DNA from: Arthrobacter sp. Soil736
GTDB lineage: Bacteria > Actinomycetota > Actinomycetes > Actinomycetales > Micrococcaceae
Reading direction: 5' to 3'
Length of the DNA: 64,000 nt
NCBI RefSeq assembly: GCF_001428005.1
Contig: NZ_LMSB01000005.1
Coordinates: 1,824 to 65,823 of the forward strand
A program made the translations under genes and the position numbers. The notes beneath the pieces were generated by a model that did no database searches, was not told the origin of the DNA, and saw only the letters and a list, made by a program, of their open reading frames with translations. Of the stretch, positions 55,601-64,000 are shown one piece after another (the stretch's first letter is position 1; each line of letters opens with the position of its first letter).

Positions 55601-56009
55601 CCACCCGACGGCGGCGCACAGGCTTCGCTTCGGCCTCGGGCTCGGCGGCGGGCTCAGCCTGGGCGGCAACGGGGCCTTCGGTGGCGGCGGCCTCGGCACC
55701 GGCGTCGCCGGCGAAAGCGGGCAGAGGTTCCTCCGCTACTTTCTTCCGAGCGCGGGTTCGGCGTACGGGAGCCTTGGCCTCGGCTGCCGGAACCTCTGGC
55801 GCGTTCTCCGCCTGCTCGCCCGGCGCGGGCTCGGCAACAGCAGGCTGCTGGAGTTCCGGAAGCAGCGGCGCGGAGTCAGACTCGGCCGCCTTGGCCTTGG
55901 GCGCTGCCTTGCGCCGGGTCCGGGTGGCCTTCTTGGGAGCCTCGGCTGCTACCGCTTCCTCGTTGGCAGCCTGTTCTTCGTTAACGGCTATTACCTGGTC
56001 ATTATCCAT
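52698..56009 (-). CDS. rne: Ribonuclease E/G
   Basis: This is an 1103-aa endoribonuclease of RNA processing and decay. The core RNase E/G domain spans about residues 440-840, with the S1 region (IGNVYLGKVQNVLPSMEAAFVDIGRGRNAVLY), the metal-binding VDVNTGKFTG and IVIDFIDM, and the zinc-link CETC. Both ends are long, Ala/Pro/Glu-rich and disordered, with Arg-rich patches (RRRRSRGRRGRNR), as in actinobacterial RNase E. I start at MDNDQVIAV (56009); AGGAG is 13 nt upstream and the frame is open a little further. Confidence 0.95.
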   Translation of the reverse strand: MDNDQVIAVNEEQAANEEAVAAEAPKKATRTRRKAAPKAKAAESDSAPLLPELQQPAVAEPAPGEQAENAPEVPAAEAKAPVRRTRARKKVAEEPLPAFAGDAGAEAAATEGPVAAQAEPAAEPEAEAKPVRRRRVAKPKTVETAEAAAAETPAPEEAPAAGPEAPAAQTRVEETTVSKIQAEATAAAAPAGAQGEAADEASEEEASEEAVPVGSLFLEPASVTSIIFQAPDLNKVIRPAAAPAAAEAGEAEGDEEEQEDDGGRRRRRSRGRRGRNRADRDITDRDDSEADAEGADAADDADEEIAGQADDGVTSRRRRRRRRGDQDLELTGGGDDDPPNTVTRVRAPRAISEAPVNNRVTSVKGSTRLEAKKQRRRESRDTGRRRTVITEAEFLARRESVDRQMIVRQRDDRIQIGVLEDGVLAEHFVSKTQQDSLIGNVYLGKVQNVLPSMEAAFVDIGRGRNAVLYAGEVNWEAVNLEGKQRRIENALKSGDSVLVQVTKDPVGHKGARLTSQISLPGRYLVYVPGGSMTGISRKLPDVERNRLKRILKDRLPEDAGVIVRTAAEGASEEELTHDINRLRAQWEGIDGQAKSTKVLAPELLYGEPDLTIKVVRDVFNEDFSKLIVSGDEAWDTIEAYVTYVAPDLVGRLEKWTKDQDIFSAWRIDEQIHKALDRKVFLPSGGSLVIDRTEAMTVVDVNTGKFTGSGGNLEETVTKNNLEAAEEVVRQLRLRDIGGIIVIDFIDMVLESNRDLVLRRMVECLGRDRTKHQVAEVTSLGLVQMTRKRMGTGLLEVFGEQCETCAGRGVVTHDEPVEHRRANIVAAEHHVHRAETQPPVRTDRKRRRGKGGQVSSDAAPAAPAAVHPEPTDAERHAKAEATRAALANIAAAAHAAHLHEDAAHSGTGDSARPDVPAAAAPESPVVHRAPETESVSGRPGAVLTFGGEKVVLPFVEHADEPAKESPALTLDRLEEAFAHLGVPAASAGGNAPVTDEVAAAAPAAAAPAAAATAGPATGASSSGGDRYEDHSALQPRARRPRRHRSASRAQGAANETSVEHHETAPATAAGHSHEAKAPEAEKVAAAKPASEPIILGVGVPASEL

Positions 56010-56472
56010 ATGTGGCGACACTCCTGCCCCTGACATGCCGCCACATCCGGCACCCATTGGGGCACATATTGTCAAAACCCTCAGGCGTTGACAGAAGTCA
56101 ATTGGATACCCTCAGGTTCGCACCGGCAGTGGGGTGCGGCAGCCCTGAAAGGCCGGCGGGGATGTTACTGGAACCCGTTGTTTCTGCAATCCACAACCAG
56201 GTGCCGTCCAATGGAATGCGGGAGGCCGGATCTAGGTATCCGGAGCCTTCACTGCTCTTCATTGGCGGTCTTGGGAACAAGCCACCGGACCGGAGTTCGA
56301 ATGTGGTTCGCGCTCCAGCCACGTTTATTCTCTCACACCGCCGTTCAAAAACGCTGTAATTGTGTGACAAAGGCGGTCAATGCAGGCTGCCGTGGCGGCG
56401 GTCACGGGGATGCTCCCAGTTGGCGGCGATACAATCTCGGCAGGAGCACCCAAGACAAAGGACGCCATCCCC

Positions 56473-57156
56473 ATGCCCAGCACTTCGCCTTCCGCCGGCA
56501 CGGATTCCGGAACCGCATACAGTGAGGAATCCGAGCGCACCCCCGCCACGGCGGGCGCCGCCTTACCTGCCATGACCCGCGACCGCCCCTTCGGCTGGCT
56601 GCTGGTGGTCACCGGGATTGTGGGGTGGCTTGCATCCGGCATCCTGGTGCTGGAAAAGCTCGAAGTACTCAAGGACCCCAACCACACCACCGTCTGCGAC
56701 GTGAATCCGTGGATCTCGTGCGGTCAGGTCATGCAGACACCGCAGAGCTCTGTCTTCGGTTTCCCCAACATGTTCATCGGCATCGTGGCCTTCGCCGTCA
56801 TTATCACCACCGGAATGGCGCTGCTGTCCGGAGCAAGGTTCGCCCGCTGGTACTGGATAGGGCTGCAGACGGGCGTGACGCTGGGCTTTGCCTTCGTGGT
56901 GTGGCTGTGGTTCCAGGCACTTTATGAGATCCGCATCCTGTGCCCGTTCTGCATGGTGGTCTGGGCCGTCATGATTCCGCTGTTCGTCTGGGTGACGGTG
57001 CGCAACACCGTCCACGGCGTCATCCCGGCTCCCGCCGGAGTGGCCCGGATCTTGGGAGACTCCGGCTGGATCATCACCGCGCTCCTTTACGTCGCCGTGG
57101 TCGCCACCATCTTCTTCGCCTTCATCCAGGTGTTCGTCGGCACGTCCGGATTCTAA
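56473..57156 (+). CDS. Vitamin K epoxide reductase family protein
   Basis: This is a 227-aa integral membrane quinone reductase that regenerates the thiol-oxidising system for periplasmic disulfides. After a Ser/Thr-rich N-terminus it has four or five helices. The redox pairs are visible as CDVNPWISCG and CPFC. The ATG at 56473 follows AAAGGACGC; an upstream in-frame Met exists but lacks a ribosome site. It is a single plus-strand gene between rne and ndk. No fused DsbA domain is present. Confidence 0.88.
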   Translation: MPSTSPSAGTDSGTAYSEESERTPATAGAALPAMTRDRPFGWLLVVTGIVGWLASGILVLEKLEVLKDPNHTTVCDVNPWISCGQVMQTPQSSVFGFPNMFIGIVAFAVIITTGMALLSGARFARWYWIGLQTGVTLGFAFVVWLWFQALYEIRILCPFCMVVWAVMIPLFVWVTVRNTVHGVIPAPAGVARILGDSGWIITALLYVAVVATIFFAFIQVFVGTSGF

Positions 57157-57167
57157 GCCAGGGTTCT

Positions 57168-57237
57168 TAAGCGCGAACGGACACTTGAGGCCCCTGTCTC
57201 CGAAGAAACAGGTGCCTCAAGTGTCCGTTCGCGCTTA
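57168..57237. terminator. Long inverted repeat between VKOR and ndk
   Basis: TAAGCGCGAACGGACACTTG and CAAGTGTCCGTTCGCGCTTA are perfect arms, extended by an inner CCTGT/ACAGG with one extra base. It is a 25-bp-scale hairpin between convergent genes. It may be a bidirectional terminator, or a mobile palindromic repeat placed there. Confidence 0.75.
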
Positions 57238-57244
57238 GGCGCCG

Positions 57245-57664
57245 TTAGTCCTGGAACCAGATCTTGATTTCGCGATCGGCCGAGTCCACGGAGTCCGAGC
57301 CGTGGACGAGGTTCTGCTGGACCTTCAGGCCCCAGTCGCGGCCGAAGTCGCCGCGGATGGTTCCGGGCGCCGCCGTCGTGGGGTCGGTGGTGCCGGCCAG
57401 CACACGGAAACCCTCGATGACGCGGTGGCCCTCGAAGATCGCGGCGACAACCGGGCCGCTGAGCATGAATTCAACCAGCGGCTCGTAGAACGGCTTGCCA
57501 ATGTGCTCTTCGTAGTGCTGCTCCAGCAGCTCACGGCTGGCGTCGACCTTCTTGAGTTCGGCCAGGGTGTAGCCCTTTGCTTCGATCCTGCTGAGGATCT
57601 CGCCGGTCAGGTTCCGGGTGACGCCGTCGGGCTTGATCAGGACGAGAGTGCGCTCAATGCTCAC
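57245..57664 (-). CDS. ndk: Nucleoside diphosphate kinase
   Basis: This 139-aa enzyme transfers the gamma phosphate of NTPs to NDPs. It begins [18 protein letters not shown], contains the NLVHGSDS active site with the catalytic His, and the length fits the family. The GTG start has GGAG 6 nt upstream. It follows the DUF4233 gene by 40 bp. Confidence 0.97.
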   Translation of the reverse strand: MSIERTLVLIKPDGVTRNLTGEILSRIEAKGYTLAELKKVDASRELLEQHYEEHIGKPFYEPLVEFMLSGPVVAAIFEGHRVIEGFRVLAGTTDPTTAAPGTIRGDFGRDWGLKVQQNLVHGSDSVDSADREIKIWFQD

Positions 57665-57704
57665 AGCTGCTCCAATGCGGTTGGTTGTGGGTTTCCGGGT
57701 AAGT

Positions 57705-58169
57705 CTACGGGTTCTGGCCGGTGCCTTCATTGCCGGCTCCGGCAGGATGCGCGGCGTCCCATTCGGCCTGTTCGCGCGCCCGCTGGGCCGCCTCCGCGTC
57801 GATCCGGATGCCCGTCCTGATGCCGTACCACCAGGCGAGGGCGAACAGCGCGCCCACAAGGAACATCATCGGCTCCACGAAGCCGAGGAGGATGAGCACC
57901 AGCTGGAGGATCCAGCCCAGCGCCACGCCCCACGGCTTCGACAGGACGGCGCACGCCAGGATGAGGACCACACTCAGTCCGATGCCGACCGAAAGAATCA
58001 GCACCGGGGAGATCTCGCTGCGGCGCAGTCCGAACACCGCCAGGGCGGCGAAGAAAGCCACGAACGCTTCCAGTAGCAGGACGGTGGACGCGAACATGAT
58101 CTTGGTGGAGCGCCGCTTCTTGGGCATGCCCGGCCGCCATTCGCGCTGGGCCTTGGTGAGCCGCGCCAT
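57705..58169 (-). CDS. DUF4233 membrane protein
   Basis: This 154-aa protein has four predicted helices (from [20 protein letters not shown] onward). It starts at an ATG that overlaps the folC stop as TGATG, so translation is coupled to folC. It is normally found beside folC and ndk in Actinobacteria. The function is unknown. Confidence 0.9.
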   Translation of the reverse strand: MARLTKAQREWRPGMPKKRRSTKIMFASTVLLLEAFVAFFAALAVFGLRRSEISPVLILSVGIGLSVVLILACAVLSKPWGVALGWILQLVLILLGFVEPMMFLVGALFALAWWYGIRTGIRIDAEAAQRAREQAEWDAAHPAGAGNEGTGQNP

Positions 58170-59530
58170 CAGGCGTCGGCCTTTCCGAGCAGGATGCGGG
58201 CATCGGCAACGAGGGTGATCGAGCCCGTGACCAGCACTCCGCCGGCGAGGTCGTCGGTGGCTTCGGCGCGCTCCACGGCCCATTCCAGGGCGTCGTCGAG
58301 CTTCTCGGCAATGTGGATGTTTTCCTCGCCAAAGCCAAGGTCGACGGCGATCTCCGCAAGTTCCGCGGCAGGTACCGCCCGCGGTGAATTCGACTGGGTG
58401 AAGCAGTATTCCTCGGCAAGGTCGCCCAGGGATTCCTTGAGCTGGCGCAGGATCTCCTCGGCGTCCTTTTCCTTGAGGACCCCCACCACCACCACGAGTC
58501 TGCTGAAGCTGAACGCTTCCTGAATCGCTTCGGCCGAAACGCGGATGCCGGCCGGGTTGTGCGCGGCGTCGACGATGATGGTGGGGGCGGTGCGCACCAC
58601 CTCAAGCCGTCCGGGCGACGTGACGGTGGCGAAAGCCTCCTGGAGCACCTCGGCGTCGAGCTCTTTGTCGCCGCCGCCCAGGAAGGCCTCCAGCGCGGCG
58701 ACGGCCACGGCCGCGTTCTCCGCCTGGTGGGCGCCGTGCAGCGGAACCATCAGTTCCGGATAGCGCCCGGCGATGCCCTGGATGGTCACCACCTGCCCGC
58801 CGACGGCGACCTGCCGGGATTCGACGCCGAATTCCACGCCTTCGAAGCGGAAGGGCACCTGAACTTCCTTGGCCTTCTCCAGCAGGACCTGGGCGGCGTC
58901 CACCGGCTGGGCGGCGCTGATGAGGAAGCCGCCGGGCTTGATGATGCCGGCCTTCTCGTAGGCGATGTCCTCGGTGGTGTCACCAAGGAGGTCCGTGTGG
59001 TCCAGCGAAATGGGAGTCACCACGGCGACCTGGCCGTCGCCCACGTTGGTGGCGTCGGTGATGCCGCCCAGGCCGACCTCCATGACCGCGACGTTGACCG
59101 GCTGGTCGGCGAAGACGGCGAACGCGAGGATGGTCAGGCACTCAAAGTACGTCAGTCTTGGCTGTCCCTCGGCGAGCAGCTCGTTGTCCACGATTTCGAG
59201 GTACGGCCGGATTTCGTCCCAGATCCGGACGAACGTCTCATCCGAGACCGGCGCGCCATCGATGCTGATCCGCTCCGTGACCTTGGAGAGGTGCGGGCTC
59301 GTGTAGCGGCCGGTGCTGAGGCCGTGGGCCCGGAGGCCCGCCTCGATCATCCGTGCCGTGGATGTTTTGCCGTTGGTGCCGGTCACGTGGATGATCGGAA
59401 ACGCCTTGTTGGGCTCCCCCAGCACATCCATGGCGCGGAACAGCGGTGCGAGCCGCGGCTCCATCTTGTTTTCCGGCGCACGGCCCAGCAGCTCGGCGTA
59501 GACGCTCTCCACGGAGAATTCGTCGGTCAT
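58169..59530 (-). CDS. folC: Dihydrofolate/folylpolyglutamate synthase
   Basis: This 453-aa Mur-ligase-type enzyme adds glutamate to folates, and folates are substrates of the metF-metE pathway. The P-loop is VTGTNGKTST at 49-58, and the SPHLSKVTERISIDG and HPhe block follows. It lies directly after ileS with a 5-bp gap. Confidence 0.95.
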   Translation of the reverse strand: MTDEFSVESVYAELLGRAPENKMEPRLAPLFRAMDVLGEPNKAFPIIHVTGTNGKTSTARMIEAGLRAHGLSTGRYTSPHLSKVTERISIDGAPVSDETFVRIWDEIRPYLEIVDNELLAEGQPRLTYFECLTILAFAVFADQPVNVAVMEVGLGGITDATNVGDGQVAVVTPISLDHTDLLGDTTEDIAYEKAGIIKPGGFLISAAQPVDAAQVLLEKAKEVQVPFRFEGVEFGVESRQVAVGGQVVTIQGIAGRYPELMVPLHGAHQAENAAVAVAALEAFLGGGDKELDAEVLQEAFATVTSPGRLEVVRTAPTIIVDAAHNPAGIRVSAEAIQEAFSFSRLVVVVGVLKEKDAEEILRQLKESLGDLAEEYCFTQSNSPRAVPAAELAEIAVDLGFGEENIHIAEKLDDALEWAVERAEATDDLAGGVLVTGSITLVADARILLGKADA

Positions 59531-59535
59531 ATGTT

Positions 59536-62500
59536 TCAGGCCTCTGTTTTTTCGACGGTGATGCGGGGTTCCCCGGAGTCGGCCGGAACGGTGTCCAGTT
59601 CCAGTGTCAGGGTTTCGGTATTGACCAGTTCGGCGTTCGCCAGCAGTGCGTCCAGCACGTTCTGCGGGGCCGTGACCGTGGTCCGGATCCGGTCGCTGAC
59701 GTTCAGCCCGGCGTCCTTGCGGGCCTGCTGGATGGCGCGGACCATGTCCCTCGCGAGCCCTTCGGCCTCAAGCTCCGGGGTGACCTCGGTGTTGAGGACC
59801 ACGAAGCCGCCGCCGGGCAGCACTGCGACGGACGCCGAACCGCCCCCGGACTTGGCAACCACGGTCTCCAGCGTGTATTCCTGCGGCTCGAGTTGGAGCC
59901 CGCCCGCAGTCACCACGCCGGCCTCCGAAACGGACCAGTCACCGGACTTGGAGCCCTTGATGGCGAGCTGGACGTTCTTGCCCAGGCGCGGACCTGCGGC
60001 CCGGGCGTTGACCACGAGCTTCTGTTCGATGCCGAATTCCTCCGGGGAGGCGCTGGCGGCGTCCAGCATGCGCACCCTCCGCAGGTTCAGTTCATCGGCG
60101 ACGACGGCGGCGAACCCTTCCAGCGCATCCGCACCGGGTGCCACCACAGTGAGTTCCTGCAGTGGCAGGCGGACGCGGAGGTTCGCGGCCTTGCGCAGCG
60201 AGGAACCGGTGGAGCAGATCTGCTGGACCCGGTCCATCGCCTCAACGAGGGCGGGGTTGGCCGGGAACAGCCCGGCGTTTGGCCACTCGGCCAGGTGCAC
60301 GGAGCGGCCGCCGGTGAGTCCGCGCCAGATCTCCTCCGAAACGAGCGGCAGCAGTGAAGCGGACACACGGCTGACGGCCTCCAGCGCCGTGTACAGCGCA
60401 TCGAAGGCGTCAACGTTCTCGTCGAAGAAGCGCTGGCGGCTGCGGCGGACGTACCAGTTGGTGAGCATGTCCAGGTAGCTGCGCAGCTCGTCGCAGGCCC
60501 CGGAGATGTCGTAGCTGTCCAGCTGCGCGGTCATGTTCCGGACCAGGTCCCCGGTGTTGGCCAGCAGGTACTGGTCCAGGGTGTCGGAGTAGCCGTCGTA
60601 GCGCAGCTGCGCGTCGTAGCCGTCGCCGCCCCTGGCCGCGTTGGTGTACAGCGTGAAGAAGCTGTACACGTTCCACAGCGGCAGGATGACCTGGCGCACG
60701 CCGTCGCGGATTCCCTGCTCGGTGACCACCAGGTTGCCGCCGCGCAGGATGGGGCTGGACATCAGGAACCAGCGCATGGCGTCGGAGCCGTCGCGGTCCA
60801 GGACCTCGGAGACGTCCGGGTAGTTGCGCAGGCTCTTGGACATCTTCTGCCCGTCCGAGCCCAGCACGATGCCGTGGCTGATCACGTTGCGGAAGGCCGG
60901 CCGGTCGAACAGCGCGGTGGACAGGATGTGCAGCATGTAGAACCAGCCGCGGGTCTGCCCGATGTACTCCACGATGAAGTCGGCGGGGTTGTGGGTGTCG
61001 AACCACGCCTCGTTCTGGAACGGGTAGTGGACCTGCCCGTAGGGCATGGAGCCGGAGTCGAACCAGACGTCCAGGACGTCCTCGACGCGGCGCATGACGG
61101 ACTGGCCCTCTTCGGGGGTGCGGGGGTCGTCCGGGTTGGGGCGGGTCAGTTCGTCGATGAACGGGCGGTGCAGGTCAACCTGGCCGTCCTTGTTCAACGG
61201 CAGGCGGCCGAAGTCGGCTTCGATCTCGGCCAGGGAACCGTAGACGTCGGTCCGCGGGAATTCGGGGTCCGTGGACTGCCAGACGGGGATGGGGCTGCCC
61301 CAGTAGCGGTTGCGGCTGATGGACCAGTCGCGGGCGTTGGCCAACCATTTGCCGAACTGGCCGTCCTTGACGTTCCCGGGGATCCAGTTGATCTCCTGGT
61401 TCAGCTCGGACATGCGGTCCCGGAACTTGGTGACCTCCACGTACCAGGAGGACACGGCGCGGTAGATCAGCGGGTTGCGGCAGCGCCAGCAGTGCGGGTA
61501 GCTGTGCTCGTAGCTGGCCTGGCGGACCAGGCGGCCCTGGGCGCGGAGCACCTGGGTGATGGGCTTGTTGGCCTCGAAGACGTGCAGCCCGGCGATGTCG
61601 TGCAGGTCGCCGTGCTTGAACAGCGGCAGGAACTTGGCGCCCTCGTCCACGGACAGGATCACCGGGATGCCGGCTTCCTCGCAGACCTTCTGGTCGTCCT
61701 CACCGTAGGCGGGTGCCTGGTGGACGATTCCCGTGCCGTCCGTGGTGGTGACGTAGTCCGCCACGAGGAGCCGCCAGGCGTTCTCGGTGCCGAACTTTTC
61801 GGCGTCGCTGAAGTCGTGCCAGAGCGGCTCGTACCGGAGTCCCTCGAGCTCGGCGCCCGTGTGCGTGGAGGTGACGGCGGCGGCCGCCGCAGCGCCGTCG
61901 TCGTCGTACCCCAGGTCCTTCGCGTAGGTGTCCAGCAGGTCGGCCGCGAGCAGGAAGCTGCCGGTCACTGCGGCTTCCGGCGAGGCGGCCTTGATGCCGT
62001 TGGGTCCGGCGGGCAGCACGGCGTAGGTGATGTCAGGCCCGACGGCGAGCGCCAGGTTAGTGGGCAGGGTCCACGGCGTGGTGGTCCAGGCCAGCGCCTG
62101 GACCCCTGCCAGCTGCCGGGAGAGGCCGGACTCCCCTGCCGTGATGGGGAACGTCACGGTGACAGTCTGGTCCTGGCGGTTCTTGTAAACGTCGTCGTCC
62201 ATGCGCAGCTCATGGTTGGACAGCGGTGTCTCGTCCTTCCAGCAGTACGGCAGCACGCGGTAGCCGTTGTAGGTCAGGCCCTTCTCATGGAGCTGCTTGA
62301 AGGCCCAGAGCACGGACTCCATGTACTCGACGTTGAGTGTCTTGTAGTCGTTGTCGAAGTCCACCCAGCGGGCCTGCCGGGTGACGTACGCCTTCCACTC
62401 GTTGGCGTACTTCATGACGGAGGCACGGCATGCGTCGTTGAACTTGTCGATGCCCATGGCCTCGATCTGGGTCTTGTCCGTCATGCCGAGCTGCTTCATG

Positions 62501-62859
62501 GCTTCCAGCTCGGCGGGCAGGCCGTGGGTGTCCCAGCCGAAGCGGCGCTCCACGCGCTTGCCGCGCTGGGTCTGGTAGCGGCCCACCAGGTCCTTGGCGT
62601 AGCCGGTCAGCAGGTGGCCGTAGTGCGGCAGGCCGTTGGCGAAGGGAGGGCCGTCGTAGAAGACGAATTCGTTGCTGCCGGGCGCACCGCCGGGGAGGTC
62701 GGCAGGGCGCTGGTCGATGCTTGCCTGGAAGGTGCCGTCCTGGTCCCAGTATTTGAGGATGCGTTCTTCGATCTCCGGGAACTTCACGGAGGCGGACACG
62801 CCGGAGGTTTTGGCGCCTGCACGGGACGGTGCGGCTGAGGCCTTGGGGTAATAGGTCAT
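59536..62859 (-). CDS. ileS: Isoleucyl-tRNA synthetase
   Basis: This class I enzyme of about 1107 residues charges tRNA-Ile and has an editing domain. The HIGH-type motif is in [12 protein letters not shown], the KMSKS motif in [13 protein letters not shown], and the WESP-type anticodon half follows. The frame opens at 62898; I prefer the ATG at 62859, with AGGA at 8 nt. A T-box leader precedes it. Confidence 0.96.
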   Translation of the reverse strand: MTYYPKASAAPSRAGAKTSGVSASVKFPEIEERILKYWDQDGTFQASIDQRPADLPGGAPGSNEFVFYDGPPFANGLPHYGHLLTGYAKDLVGRYQTQRGKRVERRFGWDTHGLPAELEAMKQLGMTDKTQIEAMGIDKFNDACRASVMKYANEWKAYVTRQARWVDFDNDYKTLNVEYMESVLWAFKQLHEKGLTYNGYRVLPYCWKDETPLSNHELRMDDDVYKNRQDQTVTVTFPITAGESGLSRQLAGVQALAWTTTPWTLPTNLALAVGPDITYAVLPAGPNGIKAASPEAAVTGSFLLAADLLDTYAKDLGYDDDGAAAAAAVTSTHTGAELEGLRYEPLWHDFSDAEKFGTENAWRLLVADYVTTTDGTGIVHQAPAYGEDDQKVCEEAGIPVILSVDEGAKFLPLFKHGDLHDIAGLHVFEANKPITQVLRAQGRLVRQASYEHSYPHCWRCRNPLIYRAVSSWYVEVTKFRDRMSELNQEINWIPGNVKDGQFGKWLANARDWSISRNRYWGSPIPVWQSTDPEFPRTDVYGSLAEIEADFGRLPLNKDGQVDLHRPFIDELTRPNPDDPRTPEEGQSVMRRVEDVLDVWFDSGSMPYGQVHYPFQNEAWFDTHNPADFIVEYIGQTRGWFYMLHILSTALFDRPAFRNVISHGIVLGSDGQKMSKSLRNYPDVSEVLDRDGSDAMRWFLMSSPILRGGNLVVTEQGIRDGVRQVILPLWNVYSFFTLYTNAARGGDGYDAQLRYDGYSDTLDQYLLANTGDLVRNMTAQLDSYDISGACDELRSYLDMLTNWYVRRSRQRFFDENVDAFDALYTALEAVSRVSASLLPLVSEEIWRGLTGGRSVHLAEWPNAGLFPANPALVEAMDRVQQICSTGSSLRKAANLRVRLPLQELTVVAPGADALEGFAAVVADELNLRRVRMLDAASASPEEFGIEQKLVVNARAAGPRLGKNVQLAIKGSKSGDWSVSEAGVVTAGGLQLEPQEYTLETVVAKSGGGSASVAVLPGGGFVVLNTEVTPELEAEGLARDMVRAIQQARKDAGLNVSDRIRTTVTAPQNVLDALLANAELVNTETLTLELDTVPADSGEPRITVEKTEA

Positions 62860-62899
62860 CTCGACATCCTGGGTTGAGCTGTGAACTAGTTGATTCATT

Positions 62900-63130
62900 C
62901 AGGATGCGAGGACGGCCCGTGCGCTGCTGTCCAACAGCGTTGGACAATGCAACCCGGCACCGCGGTACCACCTCACTTACCGGCACCGGTCCCCCAACAG
63001 GAGTACCGGCGTCGGCCGCTCATTGCTGCTGTGACGGGCTTACCCGTCCGGTTCTAATGGCCAGGTGCGCGTTGCCGCACGCCAGGCGTTCTGCCGGAAG
63101 CTCACCGGTGATGGCCGGGTCAAAGCTGAT
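62900..63130 (-). promoter_or_regulatory. T-box riboswitch of ileS with short Stem I
   Basis: The T-box sequence AGGTGGTACCGCGG lies at 62960-62973 (minus). Upstream, GGCCATCACCGGTGAGC holds the ATC isoleucine specifier at 63110-63112 in a compact Stem I, as in actinobacterial translational ileS T-boxes. A TAGACT -10 at 63137-63142 puts the start near 63,130. Confidence 0.9.
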
Positions 63131-63223
63131 GGCACCAGTCTAACGGCTGTGCTGGCGGACTCCATAACCGGTGAGCCGCCGTAATCCGCGCACGGCGAAC
63201 CACTCGTGCCTAGACTCGATCAC

Positions 63224-64000
63224 ATGACCGACGCCGACGGTAACCGTCCCGAACGCCCTCCTTCGAAACGGGCCGCTTCCGCTTCGAAGCGCGGACGGGC
63301 CTTCGTCTGGCAGTTGCTGGCGTTCGCCGTGCTCCTGCCCGTGGCGTCCCTTTCGATCTTCCGGGCTGTCCCCGCGGAATGGCCCACGCCGGTGGTCCAG
63401 CTCCTGTCCTTCACCCCCTGGATGGTGATTCCCGCCGTCGTGGCCTTGGCGCTTGCCCTGCTGAGCCGCCGGGTACTGGTCATGGCCGCTGCCGCCGTCA
63501 TGCTGGCGGCACAGCTGTTCTGGCTCTGGCCGCCCGACGCCGGCCGGGCGGACGCCGGGGGCTCTTCCCCGGGCCCGGCCGGCTCGTCCGTTCCTCTGAC
63601 GGCCATGAGCATCAATTCCCGGTTCGGCAAGGCGGACGCGGCCGAAATCGTCCGGCTGGTCCGCGAGAACGGCGTGGGCCTGCTGACCGTCCAGGAATAT
63701 ACCCAGGCGCTTGAGGACCGGCTGGCTGCCGCGGGGCTGGGAAGCCTCCTGCCCAACAAGATCAGCAGTCCCACAGATGATGGCGCCGGCAGCGCGACGT
63801 ATTCCAAGTACGCGATGCAGGCCGTAGGCCTCTTGCCGGACACTCCCTTCCAGATTCGCACGGTTCGGCTCCAGCTGCAGGACGCCGGACACGCAGCCAC
63901 GCTCGAGGTGACGAACGTTCATGCCCTGCCGCCGGTGGGCGTCCGCGTCGGCCAGTGGCGGAGCGACCTTGCGGCGTTGGGCGAGCTCATTGGCCGCACC
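63224..64000 (+). CDS. Endonuclease/exonuclease/phosphatase family membrane protein (5' part)
   Basis: The frame runs open to the right edge (259 codons seen). It has three membrane segments at about 27-110 (WQLLAFAVLLPVASLSIFRA, then VVQLLSFTPWMVIPAVVALALAL, then VLVMAAAAVMLAAQLFWLW) and then the EEP domain start: MSINSRFGKADAAEIVRLVRENGVGLLTVQE, with the Asn and Gln-Glu metal residues, and TNVHALPP. It is likely a membrane-anchored nuclease or phosphatase. The ATG lies 7 nt after a TAGACT -10 and has no ribosome site, so a leaderless transcript is likely. Confidence 0.85.
   Translation, partial: MTDADGNRPERPPSKRAASASKRGRAFVWQLLAFAVLLPVASLSIFRAVPAEWPTPVVQLLSFTPWMVIPAVVALALALLSRRVLVMAAAAVMLAAQLFWLWPPDAGRADAGGSSPGPAGSSVPLTAMSINSRFGKADAAEIVRLVRENGVGLLTVQEYTQALEDRLAAAGLGSLLPNKISSPTDDGAGSATYSKYAMQAVGLLPDTPFQIRTVRLQLQDAGHAATLEVTNVHALPPVGVRVGQWRSDLAALGELIGRT

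Noticed and set aside
52794..56033. 1079-codon open frame opposite rne
   Set aside because: It is a shadow frame of the Ala/Pro/Arg-rich rne ends; rne has clear catalytic motifs and this does not.

Overview
The window reads as a chromosomal segment of a high-GC actinobacterium of the Micrococcaceae, most like Arthrobacter or Pseudarthrobacter. The reasons are the class Ib nrdHIEF operon, the rne-rplU-rpmA-obgE-proB-proA-nadD-rsfS order, a ThiD-TenA fusion behind a TPP riboswitch, a translational-type ileS T-box with a short Stem I, DUF4233 next to folC, and frequent GTG/TTG starts. The genus is inferred from gene order and protein style; no search was run.

Layout. (1) Positions 1-12,278 are an accessory island with a lower-GC look. 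It holds the C-terminal part of a metallophosphoesterase, a small broken ORF, a large KAP-type P-loop NTPase (+), then on the minus strand a probable operon of an unknown protein, an XRE/ImmA protease-regulator and a nuclease-NACHT protein, followed by an HNH-like protein. This is the best candidate for an antiviral or conflict system. A 160-bp array of short repeats (12,060-12,220) marks the junction with the core genome. (2) 12,279-17,250 is nrdH-nrdI-nrdE-nrdF (minus), with a free-standing GIY-YIG homing endonuclease gene lodged between nrdE and nrdF. (3) 17,435-30,661 holds a LysR regulator, a DUF2004 protein, metF-metE under a probable SAM-type riboswitch, a lipoprotein, a ROK regulator, an rRNA-type methyltransferase, a flavin monooxygenase, PhnA, an HPt-like protein, an SRPBCC protein and a second lipoprotein. 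(4) 30,983-41,130 is a loosely packed variable region with several decayed genes (alpha/beta hydrolase, OsmC, an unknown gene), a PadR operon, a second HPt-like paralogue, a sensor kinase, DUF416 and a membrane-inserted lipase-like protein. (5) 41,131-42,752 is bounded by two identical tRNA-Ala(GGC) genes in direct repeat with their terminators, a footprint of duplication or integration. (6) 42,895-64,000 is core genome on the minus strand: rsfS, nadD, proA, proB, obgE, rpmA, rplU, thiD-tenA, rne, ndk, DUF4233, folC and ileS, with VKOR and an endonuclease/exonuclease/phosphatase gene on the plus strand.

How the parts work together. The nrd genes make a complete manganese/iron ribonucleotide reductase with its flavodoxin activator and glutaredoxin-like reductant. 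metF supplies the 5-methyl-THF that metE uses to make methionine, and folC supplies polyglutamylated folate. The rne-to-rsfS block serves RNA decay, ribosome assembly, proline synthesis and NAD synthesis. In the island, a plausible reading is that the XRE/ImmA protein controls a STAND-type nuclease sensor.
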